This document shows, piece after piece, positions 16,570 to 27,329 of a DNA stretch of 64,000 nt. Both the position numbers and the translations under genes were made by a program. The notes under the pieces are model-generated. The model saw only the letters and a program-made list of their open reading frames with translations. It was not told the DNA's origin and did not search any database. How positions within the stretch are numbered: the stretch's first letter is position 1; the number at the start of each line of letters is the position of its first letter. This stretch comes from Gemella massiliensis (GTDB taxonomy: Bacteria; Bacillota; Bacilli; Staphylococcales; Gemellaceae): positions 650,390 through 714,389 of the forward strand of contig NZ_LT635546.1 of NCBI RefSeq assembly GCF_900120125.1, read 5' to 3'.

Positions 16570-18197
16570 TATCTAATTCTCCTTAATGATTTAAGTGAAA
16601 TATTTTTTCCAAATAAATATTTAACGAATTTCATTTTAGTTACACAATAAAAATATGTACTTGCCCCTATTACGGCACAAATTACCATAAGTATCATACT
16701 TGACAGTTTTGATTCCAAAGTAAAATTTTGTATAATAGCCGAATAAACGGCAGCAACTACTATAAACATTATAAAACAGCTGCAAATAAGAATTAAAAAT
16801 TTCCCAACAAATTCTTTTGCTTTAAGTCTGACCTCTAAGTTTATCACCACTACATTCATCAGTATCATTACAACATATGTTGAAATTGACGAAAGAATAA
16901 CTCCGTTTGTCTCAAACCTAATTACAAAAGGTGTTATTGTAAAATATTTCACTGCAAAGCCGACTGCTATTGTTACTAAATTTATAACTTGTCTATTAAC
17001 CGCCTGCATAATAACACTTGTTAAACTATACAATGAAAATAAAACCGCCAACGGTAAATAAAATCTTAAAAGTTCCGCATTAATTATACTTCTACTATAA
17101 AAGGTGGCATACAATGGGTCAGCTAATATATACATCCCAACTAATGCCGGTAAAACAATCATCATAAGTGATAAAATTACTTTATTGATCTGATTACTAA
17201 CACCCTCTTTTTCACCTTTTGCATATAGTCTGGTTATTGAGGGTAAAAAGGTACTGGAAAAAGCCGGTGCTATAGCAACAGCTATCATAACAACTTTATT
17301 TACTAATTGCAAAGCTGAAAATCTTCCATCAACTATATCTGCTTTTCCTAAAATTGTCATACCACGTATAAAATTATGCTGATCTATTATATTTAAGATT
17401 GGAAACAAACCAACAATAAAAATAAACGGAATTGATACAGAGAAAAATTCTTTTACTAAATCTTTTGTTGAAATATTTAGCTCCACTAAATTAGTCTTTG
17501 TATTATATTCCAATCCACCGCTATATTTTTTGTAAAAATATACTAATGTTAAAACTGAAAATATTGCTCCAATTGTTGCCGAAAATGTCGCAGTTACATT
17601 GCCGATTACAATACCTTGATTTAAAACTTTTATAACAATATATGTAGCAACAAGCATAAATACAATTCTCATAACCTGTTCAATAAATTGACTAATCGCT
17701 GACGGTAACATAATTTCATGCCCTTGAAACAAACCACGAACCCCTGCTGATACAAGAACAATCGGAATAGCAAAGCTTAAACTTTTTAAAACCAATGCAC
17801 CATCTGCCGGAGTAAATTTTTGTTGACTGCTAATTAATATTTGTTCTGAAATATAATCTGAACCGAAAAACAGAACAGAAAAACCGATAACTCCCATAGT
17901 TATTAATAAAATAGAACCTAATTTTACTATTCTTTTACTAACATCATACGCACCTAGTGCATTATATTTAGCCACCAACTTTGCGATAGCTAACGGGGTA
18001 CCGGCTGAAGAAATTTCTAATATTGTTACATAATAGCTGTATCCATAATTAAATAAAGCCATTTGTTCTTCGCCGCCAATTATTTGGTAAAACGGTATTA
18101 AGTACACCGCACCTAAAATTTTAGTTAAAAGTAAACTAATACTTAACAAAGCTGTTCCTTTAAACAAGGAGTCTTTTTTCAAATTTTCCACATCCAA
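16569..18197 (-). CDS. Polysaccharide-type flippase, MurJ-like (YtgP family)
   Basis: An integral membrane protein of 542 residues with about 14 hydrophobic segments, in the MATE/MOP (MVF) superfamily. Features are the N-terminal KGTALLSISLLLTKILGAVY, the first-helix GxxLA-type motif around AGTPLAIAKLVAKYNALG, and GVRGLFQGHEIMLPSAISQ near 155-175. In Bacillus the orthologue (YtgP) flips lipid II for peptidoglycan synthesis. The Shine-Dalgarno sequence is weak (AAAG). It is followed by rsuA and pepV with overlapping or short gaps. Confidence 0.87.
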   Translation of the reverse strand: MDVENLKKDSLFKGTALLSISLLLTKILGAVYLIPFYQIIGGEEQMALFNYGYSYYVTILEISSAGTPLAIAKLVAKYNALGAYDVSKRIVKLGSILLITMGVIGFSVLFFGSDYISEQILISSQQKFTPADGALVLKSLSFAIPIVLVSAGVRGLFQGHEIMLPSAISQFIEQVMRIVFMLVATYIVIKVLNQGIVIGNVTATFSATIGAIFSVLTLVYFYKKYSGGLEYNTKTNLVELNISTKDLVKEFFSVSIPFIFIVGLFPILNIIDQHNFIRGMTILGKADIVDGRFSALQLVNKVVMIAVAIAPAFSSTFLPSITRLYAKGEKEGVSNQINKVILSLMMIVLPALVGMYILADPLYATFYSRSIINAELLRFYLPLAVLFSLYSLTSVIMQAVNRQVINLVTIAVGFAVKYFTITPFVIRFETNGVILSSISTYVVMILMNVVVINLEVRLKAKEFVGKFLILICSCFIMFIVVAAVYSAIIQNFTLESKLSSMILMVICAVIGASTYFYCVTKMKFVKYLFGKNISLKSLRRIR

Positions 18198-18221
18198 ACT
18201 TTATTATTTAATTATAAAATA

Positions 18222-18404
18222 CTATAAGTATAAATATTGATAAAAATAAACTAAGGCTGCAGCCAAACTATATGCCGCCACTAACCTTAACACTTTGTCC
18301 ATTCTTCTTTTTTTAATTTTGTTATTAGCAACCAATAAAATATAAGTTCCCAATAATAAAACAAAAGAAACAATAAACACTATAATAGACATAAATATCG
18401 CCAT
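18222..18404 (-). CDS. Small membrane protein, unknown function
   Basis: A 60-residue protein with two hydrophobic helices (about 3-25 and 41-58) joined by a basic loop (NKIKKRRMDK). AAAGGAA lies 8 bases before the ATG, supporting real translation. It lies 24 bases upstream of the flippase gene and may be its first operon member. No family is recognised. Confidence 0.6.
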   Translation of the reverse strand: MAIFMSIIVFIVSFVLLLGTYILLVANNKIKKRRMDKVLRLVAAYSLAAALVYFYQYLYL

Positions 18405-18820
18405 AGTTTAATTCCTTTCACATCTAATGTTATATAGTTATTTTATCATGATTTATATATTTTTTAAATAGCAAAAATAAATAAAATTTTTACAAATCAA
18501 ACTATTTTCTTAAATATTCTACAATATATTTCTTTAATTTTAATAAAATTTAAAATTTGTTATTCAAATGAAACACTTTTTAATTATTTATAAATTTTTT
18601 AAACGAAAGTTAATTAATAATAATATTTTCTTTTATATTGTATATTCAAAAATATAATTTATAAATATATATTCTTTAAAAATATATTTTTATCGGTATT
18701 TATTATTAATTATTTCAAGTAATTTTATTTCTATATTAAAGTAGTTTTATGATATAATGTATGATAAATTATATATTTTGAAAATATATAATATTTTTAT
18801 TATTTATAGGAGGTATTAAT
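18405..18820. other. Intergenic region with the promoter of the flavoenzyme gene
   Basis: Very AT-rich, with no open frame of its own. A TATAAT (18753-18758), 62 bases before the start codon, is the best -10; only a weak -35 (TCTATA, 18730-18735) precedes it. AGGAGGT (18808-18814) is the ribosome site of the rightward gene. Confidence 0.55.
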
Positions 18821-20182
18821 ATGAAATATATAGTCGTTGGAACATCACACTTCGGTTACGAAGCTGTTCAAACTATTTTAAAAAATGAAACACAAGCAGA
18901 AATACATTTATACGAACGAGGAGATTCAGCATCGTTTATGGGTTGAGGTAGTCAGTCATATTTAGATGGGACATCTAAAACATTATCTGAACTACATTTT
19001 GCCACTGAGGAATCTTATCGTTCACAAGGAATTAATATTCACTGCAACACTGATGTTATAGGATTAAATACAAAAGAAAAAACTATTACGGTAATTACAC
19101 CTGATGGTAAAGAAACTCATCATTATGACAAATTGTTGCTAAGCCCCGGTGGAGTAGCTGTTAAACCGCAATTTGAAGGTATTGAACTAAAAAATATTCA
19201 TACTTTTCGTGGACCTGAAGATACTCAAGCAGTAGCTGATTGTATGAAAAACAGCAAAAAAGCCGTTGTTGTCGGTGGTGGTTATATCGGTCTGGAAGTA
19301 GCGGAATCTTATGCTAAAGCCGGTATAGAAGTTACTATTGTTGATTTCGCCCCTCGCATTCTAAATACTTATTTAGACAAAGAATTAACAGATATTTTAA
19401 CAGCAGAAGGAGAAAAACATAATCTAACAATTCGAGATGAAGAAAAAGTTCTATCATTTAAAGGAGAAAACGGAAAAGTTCGTTCTGTCGTAACAGATAA
19501 AGGAGAATACCCTGCTGATACTGTTATCATTTCTGTTGGAGTTCGCCCTGATGCTTCTTGGCTAGGCGGAGAACTTGAATTAACAGAACGTGGTTTTGTT
19601 GTTACTGACGAATATTTAGAAACTTCTGCTAAAGATGTTTTTGCCGGTGGTGATTCTACACTATTACCTTACTCACCTACCGGTGGTAAACTACCGATAG
19701 CTTTAGCTACTCTTGCACGCCGTCAAGGTGTTGTTGCTGCTCTTAATGCTTTAGGAAAAAAAGTTAAAATGCCGGCTGTAAATGGAACATCGGCACTATC
19801 ATTCTTTGATTACAATTTTGTTAGCACCGGACTTTCTAGTAAAGGAATTAATCTTTATAATGGTAATATAGCTAGCAAATACGTTAAAGAAAAACTTTAT
19901 CCTGATTTTATGCGTAAAGAAAATAATTTAATTCACATGAAAATTTACTATGATAATGATACCCATCGTATCCTTGGTGCACAACTAATGTCCAAACATG
20001 ATATTACCGATGGTATTGCCGCAATTTCAATCGCAATTTCATCAAACTGGACTTTAGAAGAGCTGGCACTTGCCGATATTTTCTTCCAACCGGAATTTGA
20101 CAGACCATGGCATTATATTAATGTCCTTGCAATGGCAGCCCTTGATTATAAATGGGGCGGTGCTGATAAACTGCTATTCTAA
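18821..20182 (+). CDS. NADH peroxidase/oxidase-family flavoenzyme with in-frame UGA at the catalytic Cys42 position (probable selenoprotein)
   Basis: An FAD/NAD(P)H-dependent oxidoreductase of 453 residues if UGA at 18944-18946 is decoded. Codon 42 aligns with the redox-active cysteine of NADH peroxidase/oxidase: family SFLSCGMQLYLEG, here SFMG-UGA-GSQSYLDG. The active-site His10 (GTSHFGYEA) is kept. After the UGA the frame is open and conserved to the end: NAD-binding GGGYIG (152-157), FAD-binding DVFAGGD (272-278), and a C-terminus IFFQPEFDRPWHYIN much like enterococcal NADH peroxidase. A strong AGGAGGT precedes the ATG. The family reduces H2O2 or O2 with NADH through a Cys-sulfenic acid; a selenocysteine there would form a selenenic acid. 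A tool treating UGA as stop would start it falsely at 19133. The alternative is a single nonsense mutation. Confidence 0.82.
18947..18990 (+). promoter_or_regulatory. Candidate bacterial SECIS hairpin after the UGA
   Basis: Perfect 8-bp stem TTTAGATG (18961-18968) / CATCTAAA (18972-18979) closing a GGA loop. The loop starts 22 nt after the UGA and begins with G, fitting the rules for bacterial SECIS elements (loop 16-37 nt downstream, G in the first two loop bases). TCAG (18952-18955) and CTGA (18987-18990) could extend the stem below an internal loop. Confidence 0.7.
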
Positions 20183-20263
20183 TTCTACATTTTAAGAAAG
20201 CTATAGTAAGGAAAAAAATCATAATCATATAGAAATTAATTTTTTGAATTTCTTATAAAATAT

Positions 20264-20294
20264 AAAAATCTCGAGCCTAAAACTCGAGATTTTT
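20264..20294. terminator. Bidirectional terminator between the flavoenzyme gene and secDF
   Basis: A perfect 12-bp stem (20264-20275 with 20283-20294, arm AAAAATCTCGAG), 7-nt loop and T-run; the secDF stop codon lies at its right edge. Confidence 0.9.
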
Positions 20295-20296
20295 TA

Positions 20297-22591
20297 TTAT
20301 AGTAAAACTTTATCGTTTTCTCGTCTTTCTTTTGGAGAATTACGAACTTTTATTTCTATTTTTCCTTTTTTATTTAATTCTTTTACTTTAAGAATTGCCC
20401 AAAGTTGTGCGGCGATGAACAGTGAAGAGTAAAGACCGAATAATAATCCAATTAACAATGCTACATTAAAGGTTAAAATTGAACTGCTTCCTACTAATAT
20501 CATAACTATTACCGTAATTACAACTGTTAAGACAGTATTAATAGAACGAGTTAATGTTTGTCGAAGTGAAACGTCAACAATTTTATAAATTTGTTCTTTT
20601 GATTTTAATACTTTTTCATGACGCATATGCTCTCTTATTCTATCAAAAGTAACGATTGTATCATTAATAGAATATCCGACAATCGTCAGAACAGCTGCAA
20701 TAAATGTAATATCAACTTCTAAGCGAAGAATACTTGTCATGAAAATAATTACTGCAACATCGTGAAGTAAAGCAATAACACTTGTAACCCCCATACGCCA
20801 CTCAAATCTAAAGGCTACATAAATTATAATACCGATTGAAGCATAGATTAAAGCATAAAGGGCATTTTTCACAAGTTCTTTTCCTATCACCGGCGATACA
20901 ACACTTAAATTTGCATCTTTTTCATATTTTTTAGAAAAATATTCTTTTATTTCTATTGATTTATCTTGTTCAAAACTATCTTTAGAGTGAACTGTAGCCT
21001 GTTTTTTATCAGGTGATAATACTATTTTTTCTTCAGATATTTTCAAGTTACTTAGATCTTCCTTGATTTTTTCCGTTGTCAATTCCGTATTTGAGGCTAC
21101 ATCTATTCTTGTCCCACTTGAGAAGTCAATACCTAAGTTTAGTTTGAAAAGACCCAATGATATACTTCCTGCAATCATAATCGCAAGACTTAATGCAAAG
21201 AATTTTTTCATATGTTTTGTAAAATTCACCTTCTCAAATTTAGTATGTAATTGTAATGAGGTAATACCAAATTTAGTTTCCTGAATATCTTTTTTATTTA
21301 CACCGAAATATCCCGTTTTATTATTAAAGATATTTGAATTTACCAACAAACTTAATAACATTCTTGTGCCAAATACTGATGTTATAAAACTGACTAAAAT
21401 AGAAAGTAATAACATCGTAGCAAATCCTTTAACACTACTTGTACCGAAAATAAATAATACAATAGCCGCAATTACTGTTGTAAATTGCGAGTCGAAGATT
21501 GTCCATAATGACTGCTTAGCACCGTCTAAATAAGCCTTTTTAAGTGGATATCCCGCTCTTAATTCTTCCTTAATACGTTCGTACATAATAATATTGGCAT
21601 CAACCGCCATACCTACCCCAAGTATTAATGCCGCAATACCCGGTAAAGTCAGCACTCCGGAGATCATATTAAAGAATATTACTGTAATATAAACATAAGC
21701 AAGCATCATTACACTTGCAACAAAGCCCGGTACACGGTATACGATTAACATAAATAAGCAAATAATCGCCAATGAGATTGCTCCGGCTAAAACCGTTTGA
21801 TATAAAGCATCACTACCGAATTGTGCACCAACAGAATTCGAATAAATTTCTGTAAGTTTCACCGGTAAAGCACCTGAATTAAGTAATGCCGCTAATTCTT
21901 TTGCTTCTTTTACTGAAAAATTACCGGTAATTTGAACATCTTTTGAATTAATAGTTTGTGTTACTTGCGGTGCCGAAATATATTTAGGCTTCGATTTTGA
22001 TGACTCTGCTTTAAACGAATCTCCTTCGCCAAAATCCATCCAAATAACCATTAGGTTTTTCCCGGTACCACGTTTACTGATTTCAGAAGTAATATTACCG
22101 AATTTTTCTGCATCTTTTAATTTTAAATTTACATCCGGTTTAGAACTTTGGTCATATCCCTGCGAGGCTCCACCCTCAACTAAATCCGAACCGTCTAACA
22201 ACACTTTGTCATCTACATCACGAATTGTCAAATTGGCTTGCGTAGATAATACTCTACGTGCTGATTCCTGATCTTTTACTCCGGCTAGCTCAACACGAAT
22301 TCTATTTCCTGATTCTACTGTAATTACCGGTTCGCTAACTCCTAATATATTTATACGACGACTGATAGTATCGGCTGTTGCTTTAACAGCAGCTTCATCT
22401 ATAGTCTGACCTTCTTTTAAGGGTTCTACTTGATAAAGAACCTCAAAACCACCTTGAAGATCTAGTCCTAAGTTTACTTTTTTTGCATTAGATTTTGAAG
22501 TTAATCCTATTGTTGTCAGAATAATTACTACTAATGACAAAAAAGCAAGTATTCTACTAGATTTTTTCTTCACGTTCTTTCTTCCTCTCAT
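20297..22591 (-). CDS. secDF: Fused protein translocase subunit SecDF
   Basis: A membrane protein that uses proton flux to pull exported proteins out of the SecYEG channel. The 764 residues contain both halves: SecD-like (N-terminal helix, LGLDLQGG at about 41-48, a large extracytoplasmic domain, helices from about 265) and SecF-like (about 455-740, with LGIDFSSGTRIDV). The fused form is usual for Bacillus and staphylococci. GGAGA lies about 7 bases before the ATG; yajC is not adjacent. The short basic C-tail ends in RRENDKVLL. Confidence 0.96.
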   Translation of the reverse strand: MRGRKNVKKKSSRILAFLSLVVIILTTIGLTSKSNAKKVNLGLDLQGGFEVLYQVEPLKEGQTIDEAAVKATADTISRRINILGVSEPVITVESGNRIRVELAGVKDQESARRVLSTQANLTIRDVDDKVLLDGSDLVEGGASQGYDQSSKPDVNLKLKDAEKFGNITSEISKRGTGKNLMVIWMDFGEGDSFKAESSKSKPKYISAPQVTQTINSKDVQITGNFSVKEAKELAALLNSGALPVKLTEIYSNSVGAQFGSDALYQTVLAGAISLAIICLFMLIVYRVPGFVASVMMLAYVYITVIFFNMISGVLTLPGIAALILGVGMAVDANIIMYERIKEELRAGYPLKKAYLDGAKQSLWTIFDSQFTTVIAAIVLFIFGTSSVKGFATMLLLSILVSFITSVFGTRMLLSLLVNSNIFNNKTGYFGVNKKDIQETKFGITSLQLHTKFEKVNFTKHMKKFFALSLAIMIAGSISLGLFKLNLGIDFSSGTRIDVASNTELTTEKIKEDLSNLKISEEKIVLSPDKKQATVHSKDSFEQDKSIEIKEYFSKKYEKDANLSVVSPVIGKELVKNALYALIYASIGIIIYVAFRFEWRMGVTSVIALLHDVAVIIFMTSILRLEVDITFIAAVLTIVGYSINDTIVTFDRIREHMRHEKVLKSKEQIYKIVDVSLRQTLTRSINTVLTVVITVIVMILVGSSSILTFNVALLIGLLFGLYSSLFIAAQLWAILKVKELNKKGKIEIKVRNSPKERRENDKVLL

Positions 22592-22790
22592 GAACGTTCT
22601 CCTTTATTTTCAAATTTTGACTGTTGTAATAATTTTTTATATAGTGATTACTTTCCAGTAGTACCACAACACAATTACAATTAGCAAAAGTGAATTAATT
22701 TTTAGCAGTCAATTTTTTATTAATTATTTAACTTGTAAATAAATACACGCTACCTATTAATGTATCAAATTTTTAGTAAGTTCGCAAGTA

Positions 22791-23624
22791 TTATTCTATC
22801 GCATCTACATATTTTTCAATATATTTTATAACCGAAAAATCATTATTATTCCCAATAACTTCGTCACACATCTCGCAAATTGCAGTGGTTGCATTATTTG
22901 GACAAACGCTCCACCCCGCAACATCGAACATTTCTTTATCGTTGAAGTTATCGCCGAACACCACACAATCATCAGTTGTATAACCGTAGTATTCAGCTAA
23001 CTTTTCTATAGCAGCCCCTTTGTTACAATTTTTAGGCATAATATCAAAGAAATCTGTCGCTGAAAATGTACCGTCAACCGGAAAAACTTCTTTTACCTTC
23101 CCAAAAAAATGTTCTACTTTCTTATGGTCTTTTGAAATCATCATCACCTTTTGACAACTCTCATTATTTTTTTTAATTTCTCCAATAATATCATTATGAA
23201 CATACATGGGAGTTTTTAACTCTTCCGGCATATTTTCTTCAAGTCGTTTCATTCTTTTCATACTAAATGATAATCTATCACAGTAAATATAATTCAGTGT
23301 ATATATATGAAACTCTATACTGCTGTCATTTAACTCCCTATACATAGAATATATAGCTTCAATTTCCTCTATTTCAAAGTTTTTCTTATATACTATTTCC
23401 CCTGTTTTAAGATTACGAATTAAACTACCGTTATTTGAAATAACAACATCATTCATCCCCAAATTATGATAATAATGTTTTACAGCAATATCCGGCCTAC
23501 CTGTTGCTATAATAAATTTTATATCTTTAGCCTGTAATTTATTCATAATTTCTTTTGCATTCGGAGCAATTTCTTTTTTATCATTTAGAAACGTGCCGTC
23601 CATATCTGTTATAAACCATTTCAT
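22791..23624 (-). CDS. HAD-superfamily phosphatase, Cof/YidA type
   Basis: A 277-residue Cof-like HAD hydrolase with nucleophile motif TDMDGTFLND (6-15), motif II IATGRP, a class IIB cap and VVFGDNFNDKEMFD as motif IV. Enzymes of this group dephosphorylate sugar phosphates, flavin or PLP precursors; no substrate can be read from the sequence. It lies 5 bases after the GtrA gene and is probably co-transcribed with it. Confidence 0.88.
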   Translation of the reverse strand: MKWFITDMDGTFLNDKKEIAPNAKEIMNKLQAKDIKFIIATGRPDIAVKHYYHNLGMNDVVISNNGSLIRNLKTGEIVYKKNFEIEEIEAIYSMYRELNDSSIEFHIYTLNYIYCDRLSFSMKRMKRLEENMPEELKTPMYVHNDIIGEIKKNNESCQKVMMISKDHKKVEHFFGKVKEVFPVDGTFSATDFFDIMPKNCNKGAAIEKLAEYYGYTTDDCVVFGDNFNDKEMFDVAGWSVCPNNATTAICEMCDEVIGNNNDFSVIKYIEKYVDAIE

Positions 23625-23628
23625 ATTT

Positions 23629-24060
23629 CTATTTTTTCTCCTTTGTAAACACCAAAAACTTACTTATTACATAATTAGCTGCTAAAACAACAAATTGAAT
23701 TATAAATTTCGATATATAGGCATTCATTCCAATATATATAAATAACTCCACTCCAAATACTTCAATAACTAATGTTGATAATCTTGCTGTAAAAAATTTA
23801 GTAAGTTCATAAAAAATTTTTCTAAAACCGATAGCCTTTGAATTAAAAACATATTTAGCATTAACAAAATAAGCAAATAATATAGATAAAGTTATTGATA
23901 TTAAATTAGCAGGTCGAACCGCCATACCGTAATAATATAAAATAAAATAGGTTACAACATTTACAAGTGTTGTACAAACACCAAAGAAAATATAATTGAC
24001 AACACTTTTATATCGTGGCTCTTTATATAATTCCAAACATTTATTAATTAAATTTTTCAT
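23629..24060 (-). CDS. GtrA-like membrane protein
   Basis: A 143-residue protein with four hydrophobic segments and the GtrA signature at the start (YKSVVNYIFFGVCTTLVNVVTY) and end (NYVISKFLVF). GtrA proteins help move lipid-linked sugars for surface glycan decoration or act with nearby glycosyltransferases. The start at 24060 is used because AGAGGA precedes it; an upstream ATG at 24081 would add 7 residues. No glycosyltransferase is nearby. Confidence 0.85.
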   Translation of the reverse strand: MKNLINKCLELYKEPRYKSVVNYIFFGVCTTLVNVVTYFILYYYGMAVRPANLISITLSILFAYFVNAKYVFNSKAIGFRKIFYELTKFFTARLSTLVIEVFGVELFIYIGMNAYISKFIIQFVVLAANYVISKFLVFTKEKK

Positions 24061-24210
24061 AGTATCCTCTTTTAAAAACATAATATTTCTTGAAAAGATT
24101 TTTATAATATTAGTCGCAGAAAAAACACTATCTATATAATCATCTTTATTAAAAATATTTTATATAGAAAACAGTAATAATTTTCTTTAACCAAAAATAT
24201 ATTTTCTTTT

Positions 24211-25776
24211 TTATAATTTACTATACAATTTTATTTCCGGATATTTATCATTAAACCAATTCATAGCAAAATCATTTTCAAACAAGAACACATAATTATC
24301 TTGTAAGTCTTTTACTAAAATACTACGTGAGCTTGACATATTTTCATTTACTAAATCTTCATTCTCTATCCAGCGTGTTGTCTTCTGTCCAATACGTTCC
24401 ATTATAACTTCTGTATTATATTCGTTTTTCATACGATGTTCAAATACTTCAAACTGTAGTTGCCCTACTGCTCCTAAAATAATTTGGTTAGTATGTAATG
24501 TTTTATAATATTGAATTGCTCCTTCTTGAACAAGTTGTTCCACACCCTTATGAAAATGTTTTTGTTTAAGCACATTTTTAGCCGAAACTTTAACAAAAAT
24601 TTCCGATGTAAACGACGGTAAAGCCTCAAATTCTACTTTTTTATTTTGGTACAATGTATCACCAATTTGGTAATTGCCACTATCATATAAACCTATAATA
24701 TCTCCCGCATAGGCTACGTCGACGGTTTCTTTGTCATCAGCCATAAAGTTTGTAGAGCGTGATATTTTCAATTTTTTCCCGGTTCTCGTCAATATTACAT
24801 CCATACCACGATTAAATTCTCCTGAACACACACGCAAAAATGCTATCCTATCACGATGTTTAGGGTCCATGTTAGCTTGAATTTTAAAAATAAATCCTGA
24901 GAAATCCGAATCAATCGGATTAACATCATTTCCGACTACATCTTTTCGACCTTTTGGTGTTGGAGCATTATCAACATAATAGTTTAAAAAACTCTCTACT
25001 CCGAATGATGATAATGCAGAACCGAAGAAAACAGGAGTTTGTTCACCTTTTAGTTGTTTATCATAGTCATAGTCAACTCCGGCTTCTGTAATTAAAATCA
25101 TGTTTTCTACACATTTTTGGTACATTGTATCTTGAGATAATGGGTTATTATCAATAATATTATACTCCTTATCTAATTCAACAAACTCGCTATTTTCACT
25201 AAACGGTTCTATATAATGATTTTTTCTATCCATGATACCGAAAAAATTTTGCCCCATACCAACCGGTAAATTCATCGGATATGTTTCAATTCCCAATTTC
25301 TCTTCAATTTCTTCTAATAATTCCAGTGGTTCTTTAATTTCTCTGTCAAGTTTATTAATAAAGGTAAAGATTGGGATCCCACGCATTCGACATACTTTAA
25401 ACAGTTTTAACGTTTGTGCTTCAATACCTTTTGCTCCGTCAATAACCATAACCGCACTATCTACCGCCATTAATGTTCTATATGTGTCTTCCGAGAAATC
25501 TTCATGCCCCGGTGTATCAAGAATATTAATAATTTTATTATCATAATCAAATTGCATTACTGACGATGTAACTGAAATACCTCTTTGTTTTTCAATATCC
25601 ATCCAATCACTTTTGGCAAATTTTCCTGTTTTTTTCCCCTTTACCGTTCCAGCTTCTCTTATTGCTCCACCAAACAGCAATAATTTTTCAGTTAAAGTCG
25701 TCTTCCCTGCATCAGGGTGAGAGATAATCGCAAAGGTTCTTCTTTTTTCTACTTGTTCTTTTATCTGTTCTATCAC
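24211..25776 (-). CDS. prfC: Peptide chain release factor 3
   Basis: A translational GTPase that recycles RF1/RF2 after peptide release. It has 521 residues with G1 [13 protein letters not shown] (19-31), G3 [14 protein letters not shown], and G4 NKLDRE. It starts with GTG at 25776, where AAAGGA lies 7 bases upstream. It follows murE by 4 bases, the same pairing known in staphylococci. Confidence 0.96.
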   Translation of the reverse strand: MIEQIKEQVEKRRTFAIISHPDAGKTTLTEKLLLFGGAIREAGTVKGKKTGKFAKSDWMDIEKQRGISVTSSVMQFDYDNKIINILDTPGHEDFSEDTYRTLMAVDSAVMVIDGAKGIEAQTLKLFKVCRMRGIPIFTFINKLDREIKEPLELLEEIEEKLGIETYPMNLPVGMGQNFFGIMDRKNHYIEPFSENSEFVELDKEYNIIDNNPLSQDTMYQKCVENMILITEAGVDYDYDKQLKGEQTPVFFGSALSSFGVESFLNYYVDNAPTPKGRKDVVGNDVNPIDSDFSGFIFKIQANMDPKHRDRIAFLRVCSGEFNRGMDVILTRTGKKLKISRSTNFMADDKETVDVAYAGDIIGLYDSGNYQIGDTLYQNKKVEFEALPSFTSEIFVKVSAKNVLKQKHFHKGVEQLVQEGAIQYYKTLHTNQIILGAVGQLQFEVFEHRMKNEYNTEVIMERIGQKTTRWIENEDLVNENMSSSRSILVKDLQDNYVFLFENDFAMNWFNDKYPEIKLYSKL

Positions 25777-25780
25777 TTTA

Positions 25781-27292
25781 TTATCCTTTCTTTACTACCC
25801 TATCGTTAAACTTTTTCTCTGCTTCTTCAAGCGCTACAATCGGGTCAGAGTGCCAGACTTTTTTACCGCCTTTAAGAATTTCATAATCTTCTCTTCCTTT
25901 TGATGCTAGAATAACTACATCTCCGGGATTAGCTAATTCGATAACTCTTTTTACCGCATCCGTTCTGAACCAAATTTTCTCATAATTTTTATGCGTCATT
26001 CCCTTTTCAATAGATGACATTAAAACTTCTACATCTTCATCACGTGGGCTGTCCGTAGTAATAACCACATAATCCGCTTCTGAAATAATTTCACCAATTA
26101 ACGGACCTTTAGAAATATCACGTCCACCTCCCATTCCTGTAACAAGTAGCGTTCTTTTTCCACGTCTTATATCTCGTGTTGCTTCTAACAATTTTTTATA
26201 TCCATCCGGTGTATGAGCGAAATCACTTATTATGTCTATTGGTAAATTATCACCTAATATTTCCATTCTTCCATAAAGTGGACTTAATTTCGGTAAAATC
26301 TCTACTATATTTTCTACACGTTTACCTTTTAACCATACTGCAATCATTGAAGCAAGTACATTACTCACCATAAAATCTCCGATATAATTCATAACACATT
26401 TAAACTCCCCTTCAGGAGATTTTAAAGTAAATCCGGTTTTATATACACCATTTTCTTTATATTGTGTAATATTATATGCAAAAAAATCAGCGGTTTTATC
26501 TTTTAATGAATATGTAATTTCTTGATGATATAAGCACTTAGCCATTATATTATAATAGTCATCATCTTTATTTAAAACACCAAATTTTGCTTCATTCAAA
26601 TTATTTCCCAGTGTTGAGAACAAAAGTGATTTATCATAGGCATAGGTTTGCATATCGCCATGAAAATCAAGATGTTCGTGTGTTAAATTAGTAAAAATCG
26701 CAATATCAATATCTACATTATATATTCTACCCAATACCATTGCATGTGATGATGCCTCAAATGCAAAGTTTTTAATATGCTGTTTTCTTACTTCACCAAT
26801 TTTATTATGGAGCGTTACAACATCTGGTGTTGTGTTACCTAAATATATCGGTGTTTCATCATTTTTGCAAAAACCGTTTGTCCCAAGATATGCACTGGTT
26901 TCTCCAAATAGGCGTAACATATTATGAATAAGTGTTGAAATACTTGTCTTCCCGTTAGTTCCTGTTACCGCCACCGTATGAACCTTTTCACCAACATTTA
27001 AACGATTTGCTATTATACTTGCTATTTTTTCTATTTCCGTTTCTTTAACAACAATAACAGCACAAGTATCAGTCGGATAATCTTCATAACGACTGGCAAT
27101 AACTAAACTTGCCCCTTGTTTAATTACCTTCTCTATATAGTTGTGTCCGTCTACCGTATATCCCTTAATCGCAATAAACACATCACCTTCTCCAATATTT
27201 CGTGAATCTTGTGAAACGGTGTTTACATTTTCAGGTAAAGTACCGTAAATTGTTTTTATTTTTATATTGTCTATAATATCTAATATATTCAT
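25781..27292 (-). CDS. murE: UDP-N-acetylmuramoyl-tripeptide synthetase
   Basis: A Mur ligase that adds the third amino acid of the peptidoglycan stem. It has 503 residues with ATP loop TGTNGKTS (110-117), the carbamylated-lysine region YAYDKSLLF (Lys221), and a C-terminal ligase domain. The substrate-specificity motif that reads DNPR in DAP-adding enzymes and DNPA in the S. aureus lysine enzyme is DSPR here (414-417), so lysine versus DAP is not settled by sequence. It has its own promoter and is followed 4 bases later by prfC. It is separate from the mur genes of the division cluster. Confidence 0.93.
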   Translation of the reverse strand: MNILDIIDNIKIKTIYGTLPENVNTVSQDSRNIGEGDVFIAIKGYTVDGHNYIEKVIKQGASLVIASRYEDYPTDTCAVIVVKETEIEKIASIIANRLNVGEKVHTVAVTGTNGKTSISTLIHNMLRLFGETSAYLGTNGFCKNDETPIYLGNTTPDVVTLHNKIGEVRKQHIKNFAFEASSHAMVLGRIYNVDIDIAIFTNLTHEHLDFHGDMQTYAYDKSLLFSTLGNNLNEAKFGVLNKDDDYYNIMAKCLYHQEITYSLKDKTADFFAYNITQYKENGVYKTGFTLKSPEGEFKCVMNYIGDFMVSNVLASMIAVWLKGKRVENIVEILPKLSPLYGRMEILGDNLPIDIISDFAHTPDGYKKLLEATRDIRRGKRTLLVTGMGGGRDISKGPLIGEIISEADYVVITTDSPRDEDVEVLMSSIEKGMTHKNYEKIWFRTDAVKRVIELANPGDVVILASKGREDYEILKGGKKVWHSDPIVALEEAEKKFNDRVVKKG

Positions 27293-27329
27293 CGTGTATA
27301 TACCTTTTTTAAAATTTTCTAACTACTAA

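Noticed and set aside
18944..18946. UGA as a reassigned Trp, Gly or Cys codon genome-wide
   Set aside because: TGA ends dnaB (overlapping the dnaI ATG), hemW and the GIY-YIG gene, and tryptophans are TGG throughout, so the general meaning of UGA is stop.
19133..20182. Flavoenzyme gene starting at 19133
   Set aside because: This start has no ribosome site and would cut off the FAD-binding N-terminus and His10; the true start is 18821.
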